Shown: in pieces, positions 1 through 9,349 of the stretch
How the letters are laid out: each line of letters opens with the position of its first letter
How positions within the stretch are numbered: position 1 is the stretch's first letter
NCBI RefSeq assembly: GCF_002002705.1
Contig: NZ_MUNS01000022.1
Coordinates: 62,001 to 126,000 of the forward strand
DNA length: 64,000 nt
Source: Polaromonas sp. C04
GTDB lineage: Bacteria > Pseudomonadota > Gammaproteobacteria > Burkholderiales > Burkholderiaceae_C
Direction of reading: 5' to 3'
The notes under the pieces: model-generated
What the model was told of the DNA's origin: nothing
The model's database searches: none
The model's input: the letters and a program-made list of their open reading frames with translations, nothing else
Program-made: the position numbers and the translations under genes

Positions 1-2636
1 TCGCCCATCATAAGGACGCCAGAATAATCCCATGATTGCTCTAAAGTATCCCAATCACTCTTAGCTATTTCGATAGCAGTTTCACTAATATCAACCAAGT
101 CCTTTGATAAGGAGCTGACTGCAGGATGAAGTGGTATTTTGGCAATTTCACCAACGTTGACAGCGATAGTTGGATTGATGGCTGCAATACATTCGAAGCT
201 AACCCGTGAGTTCAGAACCGCAAGTGCAACGAGCAACTCCGAGCGATTATTCGAGAATCCAGAGGAGCCGCGTCCATCAAACATGAAACCTGGTGGCATA
301 TATCTGAAGGCATTTGACCCAGAAGTTACATCAGACCAAGTTATCCCCTCGCGAAATCCAAATTCTGCGTTGTAGTTGTGCGACCTAACCCGACCCACCT
401 CATCAACGTTTGCCCTTATGTCTACGCCATCGTCTTTCCAGTTGACAACATGTTCACAATTCCCAAACCACTTTCGAAATACGCCGCCTTTCTGATAAGG
501 AAACCAAGTCAAATGCGATTGAAAGGCTTCGTCAGAATTGGAAATATTGAAACCGATGCCCGCTATGCTGACTTCATGCCAGTATCGCAAGAACCTTTCG
601 TTACTTGCAGTGGACATACCCAATCGGGTATGGAGGGTTTCGGACAACGGACGAGAGGCTCCAAAAGCCTCTCTGATTGAATCAGAAACCCAATACGCAA
701 CCGGAGACCCAGGTAATTTTTGAAAGTAGTCAGGAACGGATTCGACGTTTCTCTCGTTTCGACTCGGAAACTTCTTTGGCGTGCCATCGGCGGTTAGTTC
801 GAAGTATCGAAGGCAATCAAACGAGGCACGATAACCGTTGAGCCTCCATTTCTGAAAATCGACGACTGCTACGCCAAAGTTTATACCCATGGCAGTGGGC
901 CCTTTACCATCGTATGGCAGTTGTACCAGAGAAAGGAGCGAACGTTCAGCAAGTAGCTTGTTTCGCAGCATCTCATAGGACGAGAGAAACATCCAATTTT
1001 GCATAGTGACCATACTGGTAAAACCAGTATCTTTGCACCAGGCGAAGCCTTGCTCGATAAACATCGCAAACAAGTCCGATTTGCTGTCCGTAAAAGTAGA
1101 CCGAGCATATTCCTTTAAAACAGGATTCATTCCTTTCCCTCCCATATAGGGTGGATTCGCCGCGACCGTATCAAACAGCATCCCCATTATTCTGGCCTGC
1201 GCCACCAGTGGAATCAAATCCACGGCTGTCGCCTGAGAATATAGGTCACCGCTCTCAGCGGCATTTTTCAAACAATCGGCTATCGCCGTCAGTTGCCCCT
1301 TAAGTTCCTGCGGAATCTGAATAAGTGACCCAAGCGTCTTTCCGAGAGCAAAAGTGTCGACTAAGACTTTGATTGCCGCTCGCCGAATACCAAATGGAGA
1401 GAGGTGAGCAGCAACCTCTTCAAGCTCCAGCCCTTTACTTTCCTGCAAAGCCAGCACGTTCAGCTTGATAGGCTCATTGAAGAGTCGCCGGTCGTCGGCG
1501 CGGGCTTTCATCAGCAGGGCAAAACCCGCCATTTGCGCGGCACGGTCGTCAAGGTCTAGGCCGTACAAGTTCTTTTCCAGAATCAGGCGCGGGATAGTCC
1601 GGGGCTGATAGCCGCGCTCCAGATAGATGGCCTTGAGCACCTCATAGGCTTCCACCAGAATGTGGCCGCTGCCGCAAGCCGGGTCCAGCAGGGTGATGGA
1701 TTCGGGGTCCAGGCTGCCGCCGTCCTCATCCATGCGGGTCTGAATCAAAGCGTCGAGTTGGGCTTGCACCTCGGGGGTTTGCTGCGCGGGCTCGATGTAA
1801 TACGGCCATTGGGCCTTCAAGGTGCTGGCCGGGTTGGCCATCAGCCACAGGCGGCCGACGCTGTTTTGCACCAAGTACTGAACAATCCAGTTGGGGGTAA
1901 AGAGCTGCGTGGCAGCGGGAATGTCTTCACTTTTAACCACCTTGCCGATGACGTCCTCTTTTTTCTCGCTGATGTAGAACTGGTACAGCCAGCCGATAAT
2001 TTCGACCTCTTTCCAGTCGTCTTCGTCAATGGCGGTCACAAGCTTGGCAATGACGGAGTCGGTGCGCAGCAGGTTGTCGGGCAGCAGCAGCTCAGTTTCG
2101 TCATCGATGCGCTCGAACAAGAATGGCATGACGGCGCTCAGCACATTGCACTGTGCGACCAGCAGCAGGCTGTACAGTTCGCCGTCACGGTTGCCAGCCA
2201 ACTTCATCTCCGTCACCAATGCGAAGTTCAAGCCAGGTAGGCTGCCGCTTTGTGCGAGGTCAGTAGCATGGGTCAGGATGTCGGGCAGCGTGCCGGCAGT
2301 GCTGGATAGCGCCCGGTGTCCGTGACTAAGGTAGTCGTGCAGTTCCAAGTACCTCAGTGCCGCAAAGCGGTTGAACCAGGTGTAGGCCACCGCTTCCATG
2401 GTCTGGGAGAAGCCGTCTTTTCTAATGCGGGTGACAAGCTGGTCACGCTGGCTATGGACTTTGACCGGCCACGCTTGTCCGGCAATCACGGTCACGTCAC
2501 CCTGGGGCAAACTCGCAGCCACCTCTAGCTTGCCCGCCTTGTCAGACAAGCCCAGCAGGTTGGCACGGGCGGTGACAGCGGCGATGAAGTCTTTGCGCGC
2601 TTGTGGGGCGTAAGACTTGAGTTTGGCTTTGTTCAT
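1..2636 (-). CDS. pglX: PglX, BREX adenine-specific DNA methyltransferase (3' end beyond window)
   Basis: The reading frame opens with ATG at 2636 (MNKAKLKSYAPQARKDFIA) and runs without a stop off the left edge, so about 878 residues of the usual roughly 1200 are visible. A SAM-binding motif DPACGSGH lies near residue 317 and the N6-adenine catalytic motif NPPY at about 494. PglX methylates host DNA at a non-palindromic site in type I BREX, marking self and supporting phage exclusion. It is the last visible gene of the brxA-brxB-brxC-pglX order and starts 77 bases after brxC. Seen: frame and motifs. Known: the gene order and role in BREX. Inferred: pglZ and brxL should follow beyond the left edge. 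I saw no break in the part checked. Confidence 0.93.
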   Translation of the reverse strand, partial: MNKAKLKSYAPQARKDFIAAVTARANLLGLSDKAGKLEVAASLPQGDVTVIAGQAWPVKVHSQRDQLVTRIRKDGFSQTMEAVAYTWFNRFAALRYLELHDYLSHGHRALSSTAGTLPDILTHATDLAQSGSLPGLNFALVTEMKLAGNRDGELYSLLLVAQCNVLSAVMPFLFERIDDETELLLPDNLLRTDSVIAKLVTAIDEDDWKEVEIIGWLYQFYISEKKEDVIGKVVKSEDIPAATQLFTPNWIVQYLVQNSVGRLWLMANPASTLKAQWPYYIEPAQQTPEVQAQLDALIQTRMDEDGGSLDPESITLLDPACGSGHILVEAYEVLKAIYLERGYQPRTIPRLILEKNLYGLDLDDRAAQMAGFALLMKARADDRRLFNEPIKLNVLALQESKGLELEEVAAHLSPFGIRRAAIKVLVDTFALGKTLGSLIQIPQELKGQLTAIADCLKNAAESGDLYSQATAVDLIPLVAQARIMGMLFDTVAANPPYMGGKGMNPVLKEYARSTFTDSKSDLFAMFIEQGFAWCKDTGFTSMVTMQNWMFLSSYEMLRNKLLAERSLLSLVQLPYDGKGPTAMGINFGVAVVDFQKWRLNGYRASFDCLRYFELTADGTPKKFPSRNERNVESVPDYFQKLPGSPVAYWVSDSIREAFGASRPLSETLHTRLGMSTASNERFLRYWHEVSIAGIGFNISNSDEAFQSHLTWFPYQKGGVFRKWFGNCEHVVNWKDDGVDIRANVDEVGRVRSHNYNAEFGFREGITWSDVTSGSNAFRYMPPGFMFDGRGSSGFSNNRSELLVALAVLNSRVSFECIAAINPTIAVNVGEIAKIPLHPAVSSLSKDLVDISETAIEIAKSDWDTLEQSWDYSGVLMMG

Positions 2637-2713
2637 GTATCAAATAGGGCTCTAGGTCCCGCAAATAGTACGTTAGCGGCTATTGAATTAAGAGTGAATC
2701 AACGCGGTGGTGT

Positions 2714-5700
2714 TTATTGAATCCGGGCAATTTGGCCGGCGCGGACGGCGGCCATGAGCTCGGCCTTCAGCTTGACGACAAAGGCCTCCACATCCGCTTC
2801 GGTTTCAAGATAGGTTTTGCTGGAAAGCTCGGCGGCGCGGATGACGCGGGTGGTTTTGGTCACAGGCGCTGACACATTGGGCTGGCCGGTCTGCACCGGC
2901 TTGCTGGTGTCGCTCGGCGTCGCGACCTGGTGCGCAGACTTGGCGGCAGCGGCTTCAACCAGGTTGATGGCTTCGTCCATGACATCGCCGCCCTGCCCTT
3001 GCAACAACAATATCTGGGCAATGCTGGTCTGGCTGGCGACGCGGGCCTTCAAGTCTTGCAACGGGCGCAGGGCTTTGTTGCTGAGGTCAGGGTTAGGGTT
3101 AGCGCCTGCGGCACTCAGCTTGGCCTGCACCTCTGCCAACTTGCTATCAATGGACAGCAACGCTTTCTCGCGCCGGACCTGGGTCAGCTCTTCATTGACG
3201 GCGGCTACCGTGGCCAGCAGTGATTCGATGCGGTTGACCTGGCTGTAAGGCTTAGGGTTGTCGCGGATGAGGGCCAGGTCATTCAGTGCGGCGGCAGCCG
3301 GTGCCACTTTGTTCAGGGCGTCGCGATTATCGGCAAAGGCACGCAAGCCTTCCAGCAGCTTGCGCCAGGCGGTGATTTGAGTGTTGTAAAAGTTGACCAG
3401 GTCGTGAATGTCGTCGGCAGCGTCCAACCACACGTCTTTGGCTGGCAGCAGGGCTTCGATAAAGGCAAAGCTGTCGCGAATGCTGAGTTGCTGATTTATG
3501 CGGATGAGCGCGGCATCGATATCAGCCTTACCGGGGTGATGCGGCGTGCCGGCGGTGTGAGCGTAGCTTTTGAGTTCAGCTTGCCAATCGGTCAAGCGGG
3601 CACGGAAGTCAGCGACCAGGCTGTCTTCTTCTTCGCGGCCCATCTTTTGAAACAGGTCTTTGTACAGCTCGCGGGCACGCTTGAGGCTGCTAGCATCCGC
3701 GGTTTTGCGCTTGAGGATAGACACCTGTTTGAAGCGGGCCGACTTGGTCAGCGGGTCCGCAGCGGATGCCGGGCCGAGGTCAGAGCCCTCCAGCATGAGC
3801 TTGATTTCACCGGCCATGAACAGGCGGGCGATGAGCAGCACGGTTTCCCACTCGGGCTTCCAACCCCAAGGGATGCCGGCAAAGCGGTCCACGACGTCAG
3901 ACAGCAGCACCCGGTTCTGGCCGGCGGCCAGGTGCAGGTAGTCTCGCATCTCTTTAATGGCTTGGGCGTTGCCATCTTCACCATCCAGGCCCAGGGCGTG
4001 CTGGCCTAGGTCGTCCGCACTGAGCACGGCTTTGATTTCGGCTTGCGGGTCGGCCCGGCGCACTTTCAGGTATGGCAGCTTGCTGTAGGTGTTGGTGATG
4101 AGGTAGTTGAGCAGTTCATCGAGCACCTTCTCCGGGCTGGCCGCCTTGAATTGAACGGACTGGCCCAAGGCGTAGAAATCGCCCGTGGTGATGAGTTCGG
4201 AGAGCTGATGCACCAAGCGCAAGCGACGCTCGCGGTTTTCGTCTTTGCGGTCGGCCAGGATGCGTTTGAGCGAAGGGGTGGCTTGGTCGGCTTTCGGGCT
4301 GACGATGTATTTTTCTATTTGCAGGTAGAGCGCCAGTTCGATGTCCAGGCGCTCACCTTCAGCTAGACGGACCAGGGCGCGGCCATTGCCCTCACTGCTG
4401 CGCAGAATGCATTTGGCGGGTTGCAGTTTGTCGTAGTCATCGCCCAGTGGGGTGATGACTTCAAAATTCAGTGCGTGGCTGGCTTGACGCCAGGGTGCAC
4501 CATCGAGAAGGCGATTGAATTCGTAGTCGGATTTGGTATCGCGGTGGCGCACCTTGGTTTGGTCCTTGAAGATGTCTTCAAAAATCAGTTTGGCCAACTC
4601 GCGAGATTTTTCAGCGGCGGAGACGTCGACATGGCCGATTTCGCGGGCGACATCGCGCTCTTCGTTTGTCAGGAAGAACCACAGGTCGCCGTTACGGCTG
4701 ACTAAACGCTGCTGCTCCAGGCGGGCCAGACTCTCTTGAATCTTGCGCTTGAGGGCGAGCTTGTCGGCGTCAATCTGGTCAATGCAAAGCGTGGCCAGGT
4801 TGTCGATGGTGGGCTTGACGATATCCGAGATGTAGCGAATGAGGAACATCGCCTTGAGCAACTGGCTGTCATAGGGCTGCAAGCCGAGGTTTTCTGGTGC
4901 TTGGTCGATGGAGCGCTTGGCCGCACCATCAATGAAACTCTCGATAGAGGAATAAAAGTCGTACAACGGAACCAGGATGTCAGTGCTTTTATTCGCATTG
5001 CTGACGGCTGCGGCCTGAAACGCGTCCAGCAAGGAGCGCTCGCCTTGCGACAGGTGCTTGCCGGTGGCACCGACTTTGCGGATGGATTCGAATATCTTTT
5101 GCAGCAGCGTGAACTGGTACGGAGCAAAGGGGTAAGTCGCGACGAACTCCGCCGCATCTTTGTAACCGCGCAGACTGACCGCATTGCCAACAAAGCTCAG
5201 CTGATTGTTGATGACGTCACTCTTGCTGGCAAACGTGTCACGGAGCAATACATGGGCGCCTTCGGTCTTGGTCAGCAGACGTTCGCTGATAACTTCGTCC
5301 GTATTGCTGCTGGCAAGCGACAAGCGGGTGTGAAAGCGACCTTGAATTTTCGAAAAGTCCTGGCTTCGGGCCAGATTGGCGTCCCCAATGGCGGCGTCAA
5401 TATCGCCTTGACTGGTGACGATGACCCAGGCGCGGCCCTTGCACTGAGTGCCCAGTTGCTCGGTGATAGTCTGCAGGCTGAGCATGAGCTGGGAGTTGGC
5501 GCCAATGAATTGGCCCACTTCGTCCACGAGAAAGATAACCTTGTGGTTGGCTGGCCGGGTGGCCAGGTGGTCTTTGACCACCTTGGCAAAGCCTTCGATG
5601 TTGATGCGGTAGTCATCTCGGGCGCTGTCGAACCACTGGCCGGCGGACGCGGGCGACATCTTGAGGGCGGGGGCCAGTGCGGCGACCACGTCATCGCGCA

Positions 5701-6337
5701 GGAAGTCAACTGCATCGCGTTCCTTCTCCCAGGTACTGCCGTTGGAGGCTGCAAAAGCGGTTTTGAATGTGTCGAAAACGCCTTTGGCGACCAGATGGCG
5801 CTCCATGTCGGCAATGTGTGGCGCGTCGCCCGAGAAGCCCAGTTTTTCGTTGAAGACGCGCAAAAACACCTGCAGGATGGCATCGCGGTCGGCCTTGCTG
5901 TCCGCCTTGGCGTCAATGTTGAACAGGATGACATCGGCGGTGCCCTGCACGGCGCGCTGGATATCAGCCAGCAGCATCGCATCTTTGATTTTTTGGTGGT
6001 CAAAGAACTGGGCCGCATTGCGCTTGTCCCCAGTCTGGCCGTTGCTCGCTTCGATATTTTCGAGCAAGTACGACAGAATCTTGATGAAATGTGACTTACC
6101 CGAGCCGAAGAAGCCCGATACCCAGACGCCCATGCGGTCGGTGATGGCCGCGTCGTGTGGACGGTCAATAGCGGCGAGGTAGGCATCAAAGAACTTGCGC
6201 AGGTACTCGCTAATCTGTTTCGTGACGACGTACTCCTCCAGCTCTTGCCAGACGCTGGCGGCATCCATTTGGTCGGCTTTGACGACACCGTTGATTGGGC
6301 GGTCGATGGGCTTGAGGAAAAGCTCTTTGATGTTCAT
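2714..6337 (-). CDS. brxC: BrxC, BREX system P-loop ATPase
   Basis: This 1207-residue protein begins MNIKELFLKPIDRPINGVVK, the typical BrxC start, and has a Walker A motif GSGKSH at residues 78-83. The stretch around residues 270-280 (VIFLVDEVGQFIG) fits a Walker B with the acidic residue of an AAA+ ATPase. The length matches BrxC/PglY of type I BREX. BrxC is a large ATPase needed for phage exclusion and, in several systems, for BREX methylation. It follows brxB by 48 bases and precedes pglX by 77, on the same strand, so it is probably in one transcript. Nothing looks broken. The assignment rests on the Walker motif, size, N-terminus and neighbours. Confidence 0.95.
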   Translation of the reverse strand: MNIKELFLKPIDRPINGVVKADQMDAASVWQELEEYVVTKQISEYLRKFFDAYLAAIDRPHDAAITDRMGVWVSGFFGSGKSHFIKILSYLLENIEASNGQTGDKRNAAQFFDHQKIKDAMLLADIQRAVQGTADVILFNIDAKADSKADRDAILQVFLRVFNEKLGFSGDAPHIADMERHLVAKGVFDTFKTAFAASNGSTWEKERDAVDFLRDDVVAALAPALKMSPASAGQWFDSARDDYRINIEGFAKVVKDHLATRPANHKVIFLVDEVGQFIGANSQLMLSLQTITEQLGTQCKGRAWVIVTSQGDIDAAIGDANLARSQDFSKIQGRFHTRLSLASSNTDEVISERLLTKTEGAHVLLRDTFASKSDVINNQLSFVGNAVSLRGYKDAAEFVATYPFAPYQFTLLQKIFESIRKVGATGKHLSQGERSLLDAFQAAAVSNANKSTDILVPLYDFYSSIESFIDGAAKRSIDQAPENLGLQPYDSQLLKAMFLIRYISDIVKPTIDNLATLCIDQIDADKLALKRKIQESLARLEQQRLVSRNGDLWFFLTNEERDVAREIGHVDVSAAEKSRELAKLIFEDIFKDQTKVRHRDTKSDYEFNRLLDGAPWRQASHALNFEVITPLGDDYDKLQPAKCILRSSEGNGRALVRLAEGERLDIELALYLQIEKYIVSPKADQATPSLKRILADRKDENRERRLRLVHQLSELITTGDFYALGQSVQFKAASPEKVLDELLNYLITNTYSKLPYLKVRRADPQAEIKAVLSADDLGQHALGLDGEDGNAQAIKEMRDYLHLAAGQNRVLLSDVVDRFAGIPWGWKPEWETVLLIARLFMAGEIKLMLEGSDLGPASAADPLTKSARFKQVSILKRKTADASSLKRARELYKDLFQKMGREEEDSLVADFRARLTDWQAELKSYAHTAGTPHHPGKADIDAALIRINQQLSIRDSFAFIEALLPAKDVWLDAADDIHDLVNFYNTQITAWRKLLEGLRAFADNRDALNKVAPAAAALNDLALIRDNPKPYSQVNRIESLLATVAAVNEELTQVRREKALLSIDSKLAEVQAKLSAAGANPNPDLSNKALRPLQDLKARVASQTSIAQILLLQGQGGDVMDEAINLVEAAAAKSAHQVATPSDTSKPVQTGQPNVSAPVTKTTRVIRAAELSSKTYLETEADVEAFVVKLKAELMAAVRAGQIARIQ

Positions 6338-6385
6338 TTTTTAATCTGTCTCTGACTATCTGAAATATGCGACCGCGGTGAAGCG

Positions 6386-6973
6386 CTAGGTTGTTTCCGG
6401 CACGAGGCGAAAGGCACGGTAGTAGTGGTCTTCGGTTAATGTGTTGAACAGGCGCAGCGAATGTCCGTCGTAGCGACCTGGAAAGAACACAAGCAACGGT
6501 GTATCGCCCATGATGGGGTGCAGTGCTGACAGCAAGGTGTGCGTGCGCAGCATGGGATAGACAGCGCCGACACCGGTCAATATCAACAGGTCGAGATTGG
6601 CAATGTCGTGCTGGGAGGCAATCTTCTGGGCAATCTTGTCTTCTTTGAGCACCGAGCGGAGCGCGACTAAGGTGCTGTCGTCTCCCTTGTTGAGCTGCAT
6701 CTCCATGGCTTTGTCGAGCAAATTGCGCTCCTCCAGCAAACCCGTCACCAGTTGCAGCAAATCAACGGTATCGGCGCGCAGGGCTGGCACCTGCTTTGTC
6801 AGGGCGGGCAACACGGTGCCCGAAAGAAAGCTGCGCATATCCAGCTCCCGGTCAGGAGGGTAGTCAAAAATCCAGAAACCAATTTCGTTGCCCAAGCCCT
6901 TGCTGTCCAGAAAGTCACGTGAAGTGAGTCGAGGAAGGATTTGGTTGAGTCGCTCATCAAAGCTCAGGGTCAT
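6386..6973 (-). CDS. brxB: BrxB, BREX protein of the DUF1788 family
   Basis: This 195-residue protein starts MTLSFDERLNQILPRL and contains LLILTGVGAVYPMLR and LVFFPGRYDGHSLRLF, which are typical of DUF1788/BrxB. Its ATG overlaps the brxA stop as ATGA (6970-6973), which suggests translational coupling. BrxB is required for type I BREX, but its biochemical role is not established. The length is normal and no frameshift is visible. The position between brxA and brxC is the canonical one. Confidence 0.93.
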   Translation of the reverse strand: MTLSFDERLNQILPRLTSRDFLDSKGLGNEIGFWIFDYPPDRELDMRSFLSGTVLPALTKQVPALRADTVDLLQLVTGLLEERNLLDKAMEMQLNKGDDSTLVALRSVLKEDKIAQKIASQHDIANLDLLILTGVGAVYPMLRTHTLLSALHPIMGDTPLLVFFPGRYDGHSLRLFNTLTEDHYYRAFRLVPETT

Positions 6974-7563
6974 CTCACTCGCTCCAGGCAGTCAAGGGCA
7001 TAGGTTTCCCCACGCGCGCTCAAATAGCGACGCACGTCGGGGTGCAGGGATTGGGGTGTCAACCTCATTGAACTAGCACTTTCAAGGTACTTGGCTTCAG
7101 CCAGGATGCGGACAATTACCTGGAATAGTTTGGCCTTGGTGGACTCGGACCAGCCCGCCACGGCTGCGTCATGATGGGCGCACTCAGCCAGAAAATCCTG
7201 CCAGTCGGCAGGTGCCAGGGTTGGCTCCAGACGGCGCTGACGGTCGGCATAGACACGAAGCATGAAGTCGCCCAACAACTGGCTGTGTTTGACGGCTGCA
7301 GCCAAGAGTAACTGGATGACCGCATCAGTTTCTCGCTCAGCCACCATTTTCCAAGCCTGGGCATCCAAGGTGGTCAAGCGTCGACGTAGGAGCTTGGCTT
7401 GCCGACGAGCAGTGGCCGGTGTTTTCTTCTGCAGGATGTTTTCGGTCTCGATGGCGTGCCGCCATGCTGACGGGTCGGGGTCGGACAGGAGCAACCTAGC
7501 AATGCGCCGGCCTTCGAGCGCCAGCAATGAACCGGCAGAGATTTCTGCGTTGTACCGCGTCAT
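6970..7563 (-). CDS. brxA: BrxA, BREX protein of the DUF1819 family
   Basis: I chose the ATG at 7563 (MTRYNAEISAGSLLALEGRR), giving 197 residues. An upstream in-frame start at 7608 would add a His-rich tail unlike the family. The residues RYNAEISAGSLL and the basic helical middle fit DUF1819/BrxA, a small helical DNA-binding protein that is first in type I BREX operons. The stop overlaps the brxB start by 4 bases. The promoter should lie in 7564-7844, but I could not pick convincing -35 and -10 boxes there. Confidence 0.92.
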   Translation of the reverse strand: MTRYNAEISAGSLLALEGRRIARLLLSDPDPSAWRHAIETENILQKKTPATARRQAKLLRRRLTTLDAQAWKMVAERETDAVIQLLLAAAVKHSQLLGDFMLRVYADRQRRLEPTLAPADWQDFLAECAHHDAAVAGWSESTKAKLFQVIVRILAEAKYLESASSMRLTPQSLHPDVRRYLSARGETYALDCLERVR

Positions 7564-7844
7564 GTGGACGCAGAAAAAATGATGGTGACGTGCTTCATGG
7601 CTCCCCAAATCCTTTGTTTCAGTTTACCCGGTCAAGCTGGAGGCTTTGAGGTGACGCAACATGCGTTAGCAGTAACGCTCGACGGCTGCAACGTGGAGGC
7701 CATTGCGACAGACCTGAATCCGATGGACATTTCTCGGCATGCTCCTTCGCAAGCCGTCACCCTCAGCGAGAACGACAAATGTGCCTCTTAGGCGCCACGA
7801 AGGGTAACTTTATCGGCTTGGTCACGACGTGGCAGGGTCGCCTG

Positions 7845-8075
7845 ATGGCGAGCGAAAAGCTCGCCGCTCAGGCGCTGAATAACTCCGAGGAACAGTTCGC
7901 GATGGGTGACGTCAGGGATGAGTTCACGGACGTGGTCATCGAGGCCAAGGACGCCCAAAATCATATCGCTGACCAGTTGCTCAAGGACGAGCGCATCATG
8001 GGCGTTATCCAGAAAATGGTGGCAAAGATGGTTTGGAAGAAGTTTCAGGAGGGTGGCGCGGCGATTCGACGCTGA
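7845..8075 (+). pseudogene. C-terminal remnant of a type I restriction HsdR-like subunit
   Basis: The ATG at 7845 opens a 76-residue frame. The segment KLAAQALNNSEEQFA followed by VIEAKDAQNHIADQLLKDERI resembles the extreme C-terminal helical domain of type I restriction HsdR subunits, where LAAQA-NN-(K/E)EQFA and a following helix with a conserved Q-L are typical. The rest of HsdR (nuclease and helicase domains) is absent upstream, where brxA diverges, so I read this as a decayed remnant. The similarity is from memory of the family and was not aligned. It could instead be a small independent protein. It lies directly beside BREX, as expected in a defence hot spot. Confidence 0.5.
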
Positions 8076-8111
8076 AGGTTACGCTTCAGTCAGAAGGTTT
8101 GGAGAATCGAG

Positions 8112-8639
8112 ATGAGCAATCTAAGCACGCTCCTTGAATGCATTGCGTTCGCGGCGGAAAGACACCGGAACCAGCGTCGCAAGGACGCTGACGCAAGCCC
8201 CTACATTAACCATCCCATCGCTCTGGCGACACTGCTGGCCACCACCGGCGGCATCGAGGACCTCGTCGTCTTGCAGGCAGCCGTCCTTCACGACACGATT
8301 GAGGACACCAAAACGACATACCAGGAATTGCTAGACCGATTCGGCGAAGCGGTGACGCGAGTGGTCGCCGAGGTCACTGACGACAAAACGCTGCCCAAGG
8401 CGAAGCGAAAGGAGCTTCAGGTTGAGCATGCGCCTCACATGAGCCGCGAAGCCGCGTTAGTGAAGCTTGCAGACAAGACCTGCAATCTATGGGACATGGC
8501 CAACGCGCCGCCGGCGGGCTGGCCCTTAGAGCGGCGTCGTGAGTACTTCGCCTGGGCCAAACGGGTTGTTGACGGTCTACCCGCCGTCAGCGCTGAACTC
8601 CAACGTGCATTCGACGCGGCGTATGACTTGAGGCCTTGA
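8112..8639 (+). CDS. HD-domain (p)ppGpp 3'-pyrophosphohydrolase, MESH1-like
   Basis: This 175-residue single-domain protein follows a good ribosome site (GGAG, 8 bases before ATG). It matches the small alarmone hydrolases of the MESH1 (HDDC3) type: HRNQRRKDADASPYINHP near residue 18, the metal-binding HD pair in LHDTIEDT at residues 59-66, EVTDDKTLPK near 96, and KLADKTCNL near 121. These proteins remove the 3' pyrophosphate from (p)ppGpp; some also hydrolyse NADPH. The RelA/SpoT synthetase and regulatory domains are absent, so it is a stand-alone hydrolase. It stands just upstream of unknown genes and next to BREX. Stand-alone alarmone enzymes sometimes occur in toxin-antitoxin or phage-defence contexts, but no synthetase partner is visible here. 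Confidence 0.88.
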   Translation: MSNLSTLLECIAFAAERHRNQRRKDADASPYINHPIALATLLATTGGIEDLVVLQAAVLHDTIEDTKTTYQELLDRFGEAVTRVVAEVTDDKTLPKAKRKELQVEHAPHMSREAALVKLADKTCNLWDMANAPPAGWPLERRREYFAWAKRVVDGLPAVSAELQRAFDAAYDLRP

Positions 8640-8904
8640 ACTCAGCGGCTCGCCTGGGAACTACCGCCCATCCGGAATCGACTGCCGGCAAGATGCGGCC
8701 GAGGTCCACGTCCTAGCCAACGTTTATGACGCGACAACACTCATCGAAGGCGACTTGGCTGGGGCGTGATGTTGCTGACAAGGCAAAAGGTGCTACTAAT
8801 TTAGTAATGACAATTTGATACATTTAGCAGACCCCTACTGCAGGGGGTTTTCTATATTTTGGTCGCTACAAGACGTAGGACATCAACACACACCAAGGGA
8901 ATTT

Positions 8905-9297
8905 ATGACGAAGATTGCAGGCTACAAATTTGAATATCGTGCCGTGCAGGCTTACCCGCACCTCATTGATGCCAAAGCGCTGACGATAACCCCCATGAAA
9001 AAGCAGCCGGGGGCGCTAAATCTGCACGAAATTCTTGACACCATTACCTTGGCTGTTGAGGCCGGAATCGTCGAACAAAAGGGCTGGGTTAAGCAGTTTT
9101 TTGCCAACGAGGCAGCGTTCGAGGACTTTATCAGTGACGTCGGAGACTACGATGAGTGCTTCCGGATTACGGACCGTTGGTGGCAAGCCCTGGCTGCCTT
9201 GGCCGAGGTAATCGACGAAGAGGGGTTTGTTTCTAGCCAGGAAATTGCTGACACGTTGGTTGAATACGCTACTGAGACCAGTCAGCTGAATGGCTAA
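8905..9297 (+). CDS. hypothetical acidic protein, 130 aa
   Basis: I chose the ATG at 8905, preceded by AAGGGA 6 bases away. The 8815 start would lie in a hairpin-rich stretch without a ribosome site. The protein (MTKIAGYKFEYRAVQAYP...) is soluble, acidic in its second half and has no motif that I recognise. A terminator-like hairpin follows immediately at 9312-9337, so this appears to be a single-gene transcript. A weak hairpin with a T-rich tail at 8832-8860 sits between it and the preceding gene. Confidence 0.6.
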   Translation: MTKIAGYKFEYRAVQAYPHLIDAKALTITPMKKQPGALNLHEILDTITLAVEAGIVEQKGWVKQFFANEAAFEDFISDVGDYDECFRITDRWWQALAALAEVIDEEGFVSSQEIADTLVEYATETSQLNG

Positions 9298-9311
9298 CCA
9301 TTGATTCCAAA

Positions 9312-9337
9312 CACCCCGTTCCCGCGGGGTGCTTTTT
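9312..9337 (+). terminator. intrinsic terminator after the 8905-9297 gene
   Basis: A 7-bp GC-rich stem (CACCCCG / CGGGGTG at 9312-9318 and 9325-9331) with a 6-base loop is followed by CTTTTT. It lies 15 bases after the stop of the upstream gene and just before the ribosome site of the next gene, which therefore probably starts on its own promoter or by read-through. Confidence 0.75.
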
Positions 9338-9349
9338 GAGAGGATGTAC

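Noticed and set aside
139-787. Small plus- and minus-strand frames inside the left end
   Set aside because: They lie inside pglX on the opposite strand or in other frames. The pglX frame continues to the edge and has family motifs.
4736-6094. A 452-codon plus-strand frame opposite brxC
   Set aside because: Antisense shadow of a GC-rich gene; no ribosome site or domain.
5272-6288. A 338-codon minus-strand frame inside brxC
   Set aside because: It is a shifted-frame shadow rich in Ser/Arg/Ala. The 1207-aa BrxC frame with a Walker A explains the region.
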